From: Antedon mediterranea
Lineage: Eukaryota > Echinodermata > Crinoidea > Comatulida > Antedonidae
Direction of reading: 5' to 3'
DNA length: 64,000 nt
Assembly: GCF_964355755.1 (NCBI RefSeq)
Contig: NC_092674.1
Coordinates: 21,850,001 to 21,914,000 of the forward strand
A program made the translations under genes and the position numbers. Each line of letters starts with the position of its first letter. Within the stretch, counting starts at the first letter, position 1. The notes under the pieces are model-generated. The model searched no databases and was not told where the DNA came from. It was given only the letters and a program-made list of their open reading frames with translations. Shown here piece after piece: positions 12,801 to 22,800 of the stretch.

Positions 12801-15800
12801 AGATAACAACTATACTTACTATAAATCTTTTAAAGGTAAAGTGTATAGACGGTTTTATATGTATAAATATATATGCTATATATTGACTAACAATAAAAGT
12901 ATAGTACTGTATTAAAAAATGTGGTAAACCAATGTTGACATACTAGACATTTTAGAAAACGGATCAGCTGAACGTCAACACACCTCTGTGTTAAAATAAC
13001 AAAATTGTAATTAATAATAATAGTAACTTTAAATTGATAGATCATTATACGTTTTGTTAAACATAATAATAATAATAACTAGATTTGAACTCGTCACTAC
13101 GGACGAGTTAGGTTATCCGCAGCGCAAACGCCACGTTCACATCATACGTTAGAATATTGCGCACAGAAAAACGATTATGCGATTGAAAAAATATTAGTGC
13201 GCTCTCTATTTTGTGTCACGTCTAAGTATATACAGTATAACACTGTATACGTACTACATACAGTGCAGAATAGGTGAAAATAAGTGACCAAAGTTATTGA
13301 CGCTTTTGGACATGATGACGTCACAAAAAATTTAAAAATGGTAAATCATGCGAAAGATAATTGATTGACCTAGACAATATAAAAACATGGGGGGAAAATG
13401 AAATACGGATAAGTGGAGATGCGCTCTATTAAATGTGATGAGCTATGACAGAAGAGAAAAAAATCCTCTATTTTATATTCGAGTGGCCATACGATGACGT
13501 CAAAATATTAGGTTAGTCATATCAATTCATGATTCGATATCTACAACTCATCTACTTTTAGAATATGTAATAAAAAATAAAATTCACCTTGTAGTTTAGA
13601 ATCTATGACTGATTAAAAAAAGGCATAATTTTGACAAATTGTTGAACTTTTTCATCAAAAACGCGCGCAAATTATCCAATTCCACGTGCTCGTATGACGT
13701 GATTTTAAGTCGAAATTGTTTAAAAATTGGTAAAATTACTAGAAAAGGCTGAAAAACATAAATCACGCAAAAAAAGATGTGCGAGCGTGGACATTTTTGA
13801 AATGCTCAAAATGACATGAAACGCGTAGAAAGTTGATTAGAAGTTGATTTTTCTCATTTTGAAATTTTAAACGCGCGTGCACACGTCTATGTTAAATACG
13901 CGAAATTCATAAAATCGCGCGTAACTTACGCTGCGTGACTCTAAAGTAAAAAAACGAACTTTCCTGCACTTCTACAGATAGAGGTCAATCTTCTGACAAA
14001 GTTATACAATGTAATGTTGATAAGAATTTGAGACAGACTGACCTCTAGAGGTCAGTCTGTTTGATGATAGATCGTCATTATTTCTGAAGAAGCTGTCCGA
14101 TCAGGACAGCGAAACTGTCAAGGTTAGTTTTTACTAATTATTGGTTTGGAAAAAAGAATATTTTCAAGATACATACACTGTATATGTTATATACAGTGTA
14201 GCATAGATGAAATTACGAGACCCATCTTTTAAATCCAATTATTAACACGATGACGTCATCAAATTGACATATAAAGATAACTATTTTAGAAGATAATTAT
14301 CTAAATAATTACATTAATACAAATTTGAAGAATTTTGGGCACGTAAAAGTCAGATGCGCTCTCGTTTAAACGCAATGAACTTTTACGCAAGAGATGAAAA
14401 TACGACTTTTTTATTCAACTGGCTATATGATGACGTCACAACATCTGATTTGAAAAATGTTCACATTAATTCGTATCTACAATCCAATAGCTTCCAGAAA
14501 ACGTTTTAATTATGATTATCACTTTTTATTCTGACGAGCTATAACAGATTGAAATTTACTGTAAAGATGAAAATAGGTGACCCACGTTATTTACATTTTT
14601 AGACATGATGACGTCATAACAATTAAAATATTTTTAACTCATGCGAAAGATAGTTGATTGACGTAGACAATAATAAAATCTTGGGGGAAATGAAATTCGT
14701 ATGAGCGAGATGCGCTTTGTTGAATGTGATGAGCAATAACAAAATAGACAAAAATCCTATTTTTTACATTTGTGTGGCCATACGATGACGTCATAACATC
14801 CGAGAGTTAAAAATTCTGCATAAGTTCATATCTACAATTTATCTTCTTGCATAATAAGTTAAAAATATTGGGGGTCACCTTCGATCATGAAGAGCTATAT
14901 TGGCATTATTTTGACAATATTTTCTAACTTTTTCAACAGAAACGCGCGCAAATGGTCTAAAATGGTCTGATTTTAAGTCGAAATTGTTTAAAAGTTGGTA
15001 AAATTACTAGAAAAAACCTGAAAAAACCTGTTTTTTTAACGCTACGTACGCACCGCGCGCGTAAAATATTTTGCGCGAGCGGTAATTTTTGACATGCTCA
15101 AAATGTCATGATCAGCGTAGAAAGTTGATTAGAAATTAATTTTGCAAATATTAAAATTTTAAATGCGCGTGCGCGCGTAACTTCTTGTGAAACATGCCAT
15201 TTTTAATCCATAGAAAGTTCGCCCTTGATATGACTTAAATGTTCACCAAGTGCGAATACAAAATGACTTTTGGTTTATAATCTATGATCAATCATTGAAA
15301 TTCATAAAATCGCGCGTAACTTACACTGCGCCACTCTAACGTCATAAAAAATATGGAGGTGCACAACTTCATGCAAATGTCCATATGTTGACTAAGTTAT
15401 GAAATGTTATATTTACAAGAATGACAGATATGCGTGACGCAAAATTCTGGGAAAGAAAGAAGAATAACAAAGAAGATAAAAAAGATCGTGACAATAACAA
15501 GGGTTATCCGCAACTACTAAGTTGCGGATAACCAAAAAAAAAAGATTGTGACAATAACAAGGGGTTATCCGCCAAGTGCGGATAACTAATAAAGTATATC
15601 TTAGTTTTCAGTATGAATGACAAATATTATGTACTGTATTTGTCATTTTTTTGTACTGTAATATAGAAATTATCTTTTTTTTTATCTTTTTCAGAATGCT
15701 TACTTCATCAGTGAAGGGGTGCATCCCTCTTTAATCACACCAGATATGGCAGCCACAATGAGGGTATGGGTCCTAAAGAAATTACTAGGATATGGCAAAA

Positions 15801-15967
15801 AGGGAACCCAAGTGCAATGTGATGCGGAACCATGTCTGGGGACAGATGACACATGGATTGGATGTGATGTGTGTGGCCGGTGGTTCCACAAAAATACTTG
15901 TACCACCACCATTGAAACTCCATCTACTGAATGGGAATGCGATATTTGTGTTGCAAGATATCGATAA
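2723..15967 (+). CDS. SWIM / KDZ transposase-like / Ulp1 protease / PHD protein (5' partial, 16 exons)
   Basis: Exons: 2723-3817, 4687-4826, 5447-5648, 5740-5847, 6020-6219, 6432-6537, 6872-7510, 7790-7858, 8120-8188, 8570-8704, 8909-9046, 10649-10815, 11405-11536, 12251-12396, 12564-12681, 15695-15967. All junction phases agree, giving 1244 residues plus a stop. Order of domains: Cys/His-rich segment and SWIM finger (C240, C242, C249, H251); a CTLC...YRYQEYTDGIHNFDD segment; an RNase H-like region (about 580-780) resembling KDZ/Zisupton transposases, as in proteins often named HMG domain-containing protein 3-like; an acidic linker; a Ulp1/C48 domain (H1084, D1101, Q1142, C1148); and a C4HC3 PHD finger (1196-1239). 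Likely nuclear, perhaps chromatin- or SUMO-related (inference). The multi-intron structure and uninterrupted frame favour a host or domesticated gene over a recent insertion. AATAAA lies at 16193. The first exon was not found. Confidence 0.88.
3818..4686 (+). other. GC-AG intron 1 of the transposase-derived gene
   Basis: The donor reads AAAG/GCAAGT, the strong consensus for rare GC-AG introns, and the acceptor is TATTTCAG. Splicing leaves one base that completes an Asp codon with the first two bases of the next exon, and the frame then stays open. No GT donor in the last 150 bases of the exon does this. The intron carries no other coding signal. Confidence 0.8.
6220..6431 (+). other. Second GC-AG intron
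   Basis: Exon 6020-6219 ends ATAAAG/GCAGGT, and the next exon starts after TTTTGCAG. With this GC donor the frame runs on into VHQVKDLCRVCDV. The nearby GT alternative at 6224 (GCAG/GTTTTG) is weak and gives a stop after 11 codons of the next exon. Confidence 0.72.
6872..7510 (+). CDS. Exon with the transposase-like (RNase H-fold type) core
   Basis: This 639-base exon encodes residues 617-830. Features that recall KDZ/Zisupton transposases are a C-x-H pair followed by IVYGVKFLLLAESPRDYVD, then PPIIVCDI (candidate catalytic D661), a GRFVEP segment, and SQVAEQLHRSRDFLNSM (candidate last acidic residue E766). The family assignment comes from motif order, and the catalytic roles are inferred. 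No stop or frameshift interrupts the exon. Confidence 0.78.
7886..7995 (+). pseudogene. Decayed duplicate of the acidic-linker exon start
   Basis: The intron between 7859 and 8119 contains a diverged copy of sequence found at 8822-8933. Both have a T-rich run, TTTTTGRTCAAAG, ATTAAAATGGC, a TCAGGGGGACA acceptor-like junction and TATCTTTAAT. The second copy is the 5' edge of the real exon at 8909 (GGQYIFND). The first copy has an inserted TAGTATA stretch and soon meets a stop, so it looks like a lost duplicate exon. Confidence 0.65.
9104..10046. mobile_element. Insertion flanked by TATGCCATTATAACAAATA direct repeats
   Basis: The motif TATGCCATTATAACAAATA occurs at 9104 and again at 10001 (final base changed to C) and 10025, bracketing about 900 bp inside an intron. 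The interior holds a perfect 24-bp palindrome (9195-9218, ACTATTAAACGA and its complement), a TAGGCCTA-rich patch (9540-9620) and a long foldback (9832-9997) next to the right repeat. I see no coding sequence, so this is probably a non-autonomous element or a nested pair. Confidence 0.6.
9832..9997. repeat. 166-bp near-perfect foldback (inverted repeat)
   Basis: Two arms of about 70-75 bp start with ACAAATAATGAATG and pair almost perfectly around a short CGGCGTTGCC centre. The structure is typical of a foldback-type MITE. Confidence 0.85.
10080..10335 (+). mobile_element. 3' tail of a non-LTR retrotransposon (truncated)
   Basis: A T-rich stretch ends in GAATAAAATCAAATCAAATC, a polyadenylation-like signal followed by short tandem TCAAA repeats. 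This is how many CR1/L2-type LINE fragments end. The 90-residue hydrophobic reading frame over it is not convincing as a gene. Confidence 0.45.
10649..12681 (+). CDS. Four exons encoding the Ulp1/C48 cysteine protease domain
   Basis: Exons 10649-10815, 11405-11536, 12251-12396 and 12564-12681 encode residues 967-1154. The family signature starts with PGWISDA/IVNAYLSLIA, followed by THIATRWNN and then YEWILVPIHVPQHWILLVAH with catalytic H1084. LDS gives D1101, and KQADDHSCGSFVM gives the oxyanion Q1142 and nucleophile C1148. The spacing (H to D 17, D to C 47) is normal for SUMO/Ulp1 proteases. All residues needed for activity are kept, so an active deSUMOylase or related isopeptidase is possible. 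Ulp1 domains are known as passengers in several eukaryotic DNA transposons. Confidence 0.9.
13316..14793. promoter_or_regulatory. Six perfect TGACGTCA (CRE) octamers
   Basis: TGACGTCA occurs at 13316, 13495, 14251, 14431, 14609 and 14786, with adjacent spacings of 177-180 bp. This is the CREB/ATF consensus palindrome. The octamers are part of the tandem unit of the intronic repeat, so function is not shown. Confidence 0.7.
14033..14060. repeat. 28-bp perfect palindrome
   Basis: ACAGACTGACCTCT is followed directly by its reverse complement. A second hairpin (GCTGTCC / GGACAGC) follows at 14092-14110, preceded by CTGAAGA and followed by GAAA. Confidence 0.9.
15695..15967 (+). CDS. Last exon with the C-terminal PHD finger
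   Basis: The exon follows a T-rich tract and TTTTTCAG and encodes residues 1155-1244. A C4HC3 PHD finger fills the end: C1196, C1201, C1211, C1214, H1219, C1223, C1236, C1239, with the typical WIGCD and WFH motifs. PHD fingers of this type commonly read histone H3 tails. The protein ends five residues after the last zinc ligand. Confidence 0.92.
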   Translation, partial: NAYFISEGVHPSLITPDMAATMRVWVLKKLLGYGKKGTQVQCDAEPCLGTDDTWIGCDVCGRWFHKNTCTTTIETPSTEWECDICVARYR

Positions 15968-18555
15968 TGTCACCTATGTTAATGAGTTGATGGAGAGAAT
16001 ATTTCATGAATATTGACTGCTCTACAGTATTTGTAATGAGGCAAGTCATTTTTTCATTGAATGAAATTTATTCATAGTAAAATTATTAACAAATACTAGG
16101 CTGGGAATCTAGGCCATTCAAAACAGCAGTGCTCCGATTTTAGACACGGAGTAGACCAGTTATAAATGGCGTGCACAACAAGTTGATCAATCAATAAAAT
16201 TTCATGACAAAAATAGGCTTAAACTTTTTTTTAAACCTGAATGTGAAATGATCACTATTAGATATCACTTTTTCATTAGGTATGGCTAATTTTAAATTAC
16301 ATGTGATGTGTAATGAAAACCAAGTATAAAATCAGGTGTTATACTCAATATAAATCATGTTGCAATACTTTCCTACATGATTATCTCGGGAAATGAAAAA
16401 TTAAAGCTGTTACACTAATTCGATGTCATTAGTGTGTTACAATATAAACTTTTATGGTAGTTTCTGTATAACAACTTGTTTGCGTCGCAACTAATTTACC
16501 TGCAAAGCAATGGTTGTTTGATTTTATTTTTTACTTGCAATGCGAAAACAGGGCATATCGAGGATCTTGATAGTTAAACTTATACTAAAGTATTTTCACA
16601 CACTGAAATTGTTATTATAAATATAACCAGATAAATGTTACCAATATTTGAATGAATTGTAAAACCAATAAGAAAAACTGTATTTATCTTAATAAGGAGA
16701 CCTTTTTCATTGTACATTTAAACATTTAGAAAATTAAAATGTTGACCTTTTGACCTTGGTCACGTGACTTGTTTTATTGTTAAATATAGATATCGATGTA
16801 ATAGGATAAAATGATCAGTATTACATTCCCTTTCCGATGATACTATGGATGACAAAGTTCAGTGTGGAATGTCGGCCATTTCAAAATACAAAATGGCGGC
16901 TGAAGGAATGGTCGAAAAAAATGGCACCTAACTTTTTTTAATTCAGCAACTCAAGAATAACAAAGTTAGCCAATAAAATCTATTTTGGCACAAATATCAA
17001 GCTGGAGCTAGTTTTCCTTACATATGTGACTGTGCTACTTTGATATCTGGAGCTCGGCATACTGTTGTTAGATTGCCTTGTTCAGAGGTACTGTAAGATT
17101 TAGTTAAAAGTTAAAATTGTTATTATATATTTAAAATGTGTGAAAATTGTAATGAATCTTTCATTTGATGTATAGATTTGTAATACTTCAGTTTCAGTAA
17201 TTGTTTCCCAGTTGCTTTGCTTTGTGTGTTATTTGTTTTTTGTAGGCTACTTTTTAAAAATATTTTAGCAGTTCCAAGGAATGTTACTGTTATAGTACAA
17301 TTGGTATTCAGAATTGTTCAGCTTTACTATATACCTTGATGGAAATTTATTAAGAAATATCCAATTTAATGTATGTAAATATAATATGACAAAAATAGAC
17401 ATTTTATTGTTTTTCCAATACTATGTACTTTAATAACACGTTCAATTTCTGAAACCTATATGCTACAGTACTTTTGTACATAATGTTTTACATAAACTAA
17501 AGTCTTGATCTAATAGCTATGCATTTTTAAGTTTCTAGGATAACCACACCCAGGACAACTACCCAACTAAACCCCAGGCCCTTTCAATATCTAAGATACT
17601 GCTGTATTGCCTGGTTAATCATTTTCATAGTGGGTAGTTTTCATTTTGGTATTTTATCCTATAGGATAATTGTTTTTCATTATCGGGTAATTATGGATAC
17701 ATATATTTTATGACATGGTACAAAATACAGTTCTACTCAACTTCTGATTCTGAGATTTGAATAAAGAACCAGAGCCTAGTACAGTTGCTACAGTATGATT
17801 TCTTTTTTCTACAGTTATTAGTTTTCAAAAAGACTTTAAGTCTTTATGATGGGTGGGTACTGTAATGCTTAAATTAATATTTTTGTTAAAAGAAAAACTA
17901 AGAAAAAAATTAAGCATAAATAAATGAAGAGGTAATGTGGAGCCAGTGGGTTAAAAAATAAATAAATAAATATTATATTTTGTTTTAAATTTAAAATTAT
18001 TGTTATTGCTGTATTCAAAGATCTAAATAAAATTTAACTAACAACATACAGAACTACTGTACACAATTTAATAAAACATATTAATGTGTGAAATTGCACA
18101 TTTAAATTAAAGAACAAACAATACTTGAGAAAAGGATTTTGGTAATCAAATGTAAATTATTAATATTTATTTTAATTGATTGGTGGAAATACCATAAATT
18201 TGATAAATATAGGTATTATGATAAAATGAAAATGAACAAATATAATTATGTATTAATTTTCTGATGAACAGTAACAATAATAACAATTAAAGGCTTAAGA
18301 CTTTAGAAATTTGGAACAACTAGAAAGTGGTAAAACCAATCGTGGGGAAAAACTTTTTGCATGCTAATGTTGAGATACTACTGTATATTCTCAACCTAAA
18401 GGGTCTCTCAAAATTATTTTTTAGGCATTGTAATTTTATTTTATTATACAAATGTATTATTTCTGGCTGCCGCTTATGGGAGGTGAATTCAACAACAAAA
18501 AATGTGTCCATGTAGACCGGCAGCCCAGATAAATTTGGTTAGATGAAATAGGTTA
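15968..18555. other. Intergenic region without supported genes
   Basis: The 3' UTR of the upstream gene probably ends near AATAAA at 16193. The rest is AT-rich. A patch at 16860-17060 (GTCGGCCATTTC...AAATGGCGGC) resembles dispersed sequence near 2.3 kb. No splice-flanked open frame could be assembled. Confidence 0.5.
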
Positions 18556-18559
18556 CGAT

Positions 18560-18735
18560 TCTACCATTTGTTTTGGCCTTCACGATCGATCGAAAGAGGA
18601 TGAATCACGGAAGAAAAATTAAAATATCAATCCACGCGCAATGCATGTTGAGATTAGAAACGACTTATTTGTCACATTTATAACCATTTAAAAACAAAGA
18701 AAGTTATCGCAATAGGATCATATAGTATTTATTTT
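18560..18735. repeat. Dispersed repeat, copy 1
   Basis: ACCATTTGTTTTGGCC, CGATCGATCGAAA, AAATATCAATCC and GTTATCGCAATAGGA occur here in the same order and orientation as at 47755-47945. The two copies differ by scattered substitutions and small indels. Confidence 0.75.
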
Positions 18736-18828
18736 TACAATAAATATAGTTTGTGACCTTAAATTAGGTCTAAAAAACGTAGGGAATGGGGCTTTAATAA
18801 ATGTCTCTTTCTCATCGTCTAAAATACT

Positions 18829-19757
18829 AACGCCCGTATTCTTAAACCGGACTTTAGTCGTAGTTCAAAGTTCGACTTGAAAAAGTTGTAGTTCGAGCTA
18901 TTACTTCAAATTCGATTCAAAAACGAAGTAGTCGAAGTTTGCAGTTCGACTTAATGAAGTCGAGCTTTTAGTCGAGTTGCACACGTCTGGGTAACAAAGG
19001 CTATACATTGGCCAATGACAAGAGAGTATTGAGGAGCAGACAAAATTTTGCGCATTGATATCACTTTCCATTTTCTTACAAAACTTTTTACGCATCAGGA
19101 CTATATACATGAAAAATAATTTTAATCGTTAATTATTAGAACAAGATCAGTATTAATTTAACAGTGAAGTACTTTTGATTAACAACAAACAAAATCTTCA
19201 AAATATATTTAGGAACCATGGCGGTACGGTAACTTCCATTTTTCTAGGCCTCCAACAAAGTATGATCGCGACGAACCATGCACTTCCTAGCATGACAAGA
19301 AAGCGCTAGGCCCCCTAAACATTCCATCGCGTGGTGAATTGCCGCATCTCCCATTGTCGCTATGGCGTGACGTAGTTCAAGTCGGACTTGCGCAAAGAAA
19401 ATAATGTAATTTGTATACAGTTGTAAATAAAGATGATTTTCATTATTATAACTTATACCAATGTATATTTAATTAAGCTAATATAAATATAGATATTTCA
19501 TTCTTCAATATCTGGCCAATATAACAACTCAATGACTGTTCCGTTTTTTATAAACATCGTTTAAAAACCATTTAGTCGAACATTTAGCCTGCCCCCTCCA
19601 GGACTAAAAAAATCGATCAAAATCCGTCTCGATTTAGTCGAGGTTGGCCTGATTTAGTCGGTGATTTAGTTGAAGTTCGGTTTATGAATTAAAATGACGT
19701 CATTTTTTTAGTTTTAGCTCGAACTACGACTAAAGTCCGGTTTATGAATACGGGCGT
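18829..19757. mobile_element. 0.93-kb TIR element (non-autonomous DNA transposon)
   Basis: The left end starts ACGCCCGTATTC...AAACCGGACTTTAGTCG. The right end is its reverse complement, and the similarity continues through GTAGTTCGAGC with small gaps. The flanks AATACTA and AAGACTA may be a 7-bp target duplication with one mismatch. No transposase frame is visible inside. Confidence 0.75.
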
Positions 19758-19823
19758 AAGACTAAAGGAAGCCATCATAATGCTCCTAGGGTTGCATTAA
19801 ACTATAATGCTAAACCAGGGCCT

Positions 19824-22800
19824 TTACTGAAGTGCATTCACCTCCATAACACTTTGTGCACGTTCGTCCTCTTTAAAGTCACTCTTCAAAGACTCCTCAT
19901 CCATTTCATGCTCAATGTTCAGTTCCTCACATGGAGTGCTAAGACCGGAGCCTAAGCCATCGTCTTGTACTATCCCTAGCTGGTCCTCATACTCCCCATC
20001 AGGGAAATCTTCCAACATACTGAGTCTGGATAAAGGACCATCAACTTCTGCAAGACAGGTAATAAATTGTTATATGTATTCGATTGTTACAGTAAGTGGT
20101 CCTGTGACTGGGTGTGGTTTTAGGGTTGCTTCGTAATTTGTGGCGTGTCAAGGGCAAATACACTTGGCATAGCCTATCCCTCTCAAGGTACAGTAGTGTG
20201 TGACAATGGCTTTTACAAGCATTTTGTGTACACTGGACCTACGGCTCATAGTCTTTATCCAAGAAGACTTGTTCTACCATCAGTGAACAAGTGAGCCTCG
20301 AACCCTTGCCGATATCATGGCCAAGTATATTACAGTTCCACTGTCTTAATCGCTTGACCAATCAATCAATGGTACGTTACCAAAAAATAGATTTTTTTCC
20401 ATGAAAAGGACTCCCTCACAAAAATAAAGACTCATCGACTAATTAATGACATAATGATAATGATCATACTTGCGAAATATTTTTTGCTATTAACTTTTAT
20501 ACTATAAAACTCAATTTAAAGAAATTACAAAAACAGTAAAGAAAATAGTAAATGACATGAAAAACATAAACGTATTAAAGGTTCTATGTGTTTACCTGAA
20601 TTTCTTCCCGACTCTAGCTCTAATGCAAGCTGCTCTAAAGTATCTTCATCATCAGCTGTAACTTCTTTTCCAAGTTTCAAATAATCTTCATCATAGATCC
20701 TAAAATCATCTCCCTCGATTTCAATACAACTCTTAGGCCGGGAGTCCCCGCCATTTGGAGGTGTTCTATCCATATTCTTACTGGGCTTTCTCTGGGTAGG
20801 TGTGGCTGACTTCCTGTCCAGGCTCCCCGAATAGTTTGTCTTATCTTGGCTTAGCTTATACGATATAGTTGACCGAGATTGTTGCTTGCGTGAGGCTTGA
20901 TTGCGGTCTTCTGCATTGAATTGTGTAACAGTTGTGTACGTAACATCTACTGTAGAAAGACTGCTATCTGGACGCCAATAGCCAGCTCCTAGACACATGA
21001 ATATTATACAAAAAAAGATTCAGTGCATTGAACACTTACTATGAAACAAACATTAAATAAAAATATTTCTAAAATATTAAAATCATTATATAGAGTTGCA
21101 ACACTTTTTGGTTAGATTTATTAAACAATCAAGCTTTGAATAAATCATATTAAGTTTGTTTTACTATATAAGTCAATGATTGTAAAATAATAATCTAAGA
21201 CAATATTTATGTTTACACATTTGTTATTAAATCTTAGATGATGAAGATCATTCAATAAAAAAAAGTAGTTTGATAAAAAAAAGGCCTCAGTTTTCACTTA
21301 ACCACTGCTTAACTAACTTGACTTAAGCAAACAGAATGATAAATGCTTGCCCAGACATTTTGTTATTCAAATGATTTTTAGGTTTGGAATCATTATAAAG
21401 CCATCATATCCAACACACCTTGAAATGAGCACTTTGGAAGACTTGTACTAATTGCATTGCTAGGCTCAATGGTTCGTTGCACAGGTTTTGATCCCTGACC
21501 ACCCATTCCTGCTGTGAAGAACTCATCAAGACCATGCTGATACTGATGCTGGGCTTTCCAGGCTAGCTTGCTTGTTTTTACCAAGTCTTCACTTGGTTTC
21601 CTTGTTATACCTAAGGAAAACAATACTGAATATTACAAAGAACAATGTGTGTGGTGTATGTTTGTCATTTTTTTCTTTAAAAACTGTACATAATACTTTG
21701 ATAGCATCCTTTAAATAAAATACAAAGTGTGAGAAATACCGCCCCCACCTGCAGATGCTGCCCTCTTTTTCTCACTTGCCGCTCTGACATTATCTTTTGA
21801 TGCCCCACCAGAAGTTTTCTGTTGATTTTGAACAGAAACAGGTCTTTTTGGCAACTTCTTGCCAACTCTTTTAACATCTTGGTTTTGTTGATCACTTTCC
21901 AGTTTCTTATAAGGGCCATCATTGTTCATGATGTCAGGTGATATTTTTAACTTTCTGTTTCTGCTACTTGTTCTCCTCGGTCCATTAACATTGTGCCTGT
22001 TTTTTTCTTTGATATCTTGCTTTGAATCGCCCTTATTTTCGATCTTGTTATTCACTATTTTACTTTCTGTAGATTTTCTTTTAGAATTATCAGACGGAGG
22101 CCTTGGAAGATACCTCCTTTGATTTTCTGATGCACTTTTCTTTTCACGCTGTTTCTTTACATTTTTTCCATTTTCATCTTTTCTATTTATTTTTGATGAT
22201 TCTGAAGTTTTTTTATTATTTCTAGCAAAGGAAATAAATTTAATTAGTACATTTCCTAAGAGAAGATTGTTGAAGAAAACCTAATTAATATCATTATTTG
22301 TACAAACTGATCACAATAATATTATGAGATAAGCCTGTATATTTTATACAGGCTCATCTCAAACAAAACCAGAGTAACACTACAATCTATGTAGGGATCA
22401 TTCAACCACTTCATTTTGGTACTACAATCTTTTTTCTAACCTTGACCGAATTTGTGGGCTTATATTCAAGTTAATATGAAATATTCAAGTTGGGTGTGGT
22501 TGAACCTAAAGCTACAACAAAATAACTACTGTCGTATAAATAGAAATTAAAAGAAATTTAAATGTATACTCGTGAAATACATTAAGACTTAAGGATTTTA
22601 CACTTAAAAAAGAGTTTTAGTGACAAACCCTTTGGTGGTTGCTATCTGTGGTTGTTGAGCAGTGTACATAATGGGCTCATCATCTGGTTCTTCTTGTACC
22701 AAATATGAAGTCTGCTCCTCAATGACACTGGTATCAATATTCTAAAAAGGAGGAATGTAAAATATATGTGATTGTAGCAATGACTGATTAAAGAATGTAA

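Larger units (their letters stand above)
13080..15592 (+). mobile_element. 2.5-kb non-coding repeat element with internal tandem units and CRE sites
   Basis: The element fills most of the last intron. It starts near ACTAGATTTGAACTCGTC and GAGTTAGGTTATCCGC and ends near TTGCGGATAACC and AGTGCGGATAACTAA, so GGTTATCCGC-type sequence lies inverted near both ends. Short hairpins occur at both ends (CTCGTC...GACGAG; CCGCAACT...AGTTGCGG). Inside are tandem units with about 178-bp spacing, and a larger duplication (about 13.2-13.99 kb against 14.56-15.39 kb). The same terminus recurs inverted at 63.2-63.3 kb. The architecture recalls Helentron-associated (HINE/pearl-like) elements, but this class is inference. 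Confidence 0.6.

Noticed and set aside
14084-14114. Functional hammerhead ribozyme
   Set aside because: CUGAAGA, a hairpin and GAAA are present, but the stem is offset by one base and no cleavage-site strand was found. It is kept only as a low-interest finding.
20290-20362. tRNA gene on the minus strand
   Set aside because: A- and B-box sequences exist, but no cloverleaf forms and the sequence continues into a SINE-type body.
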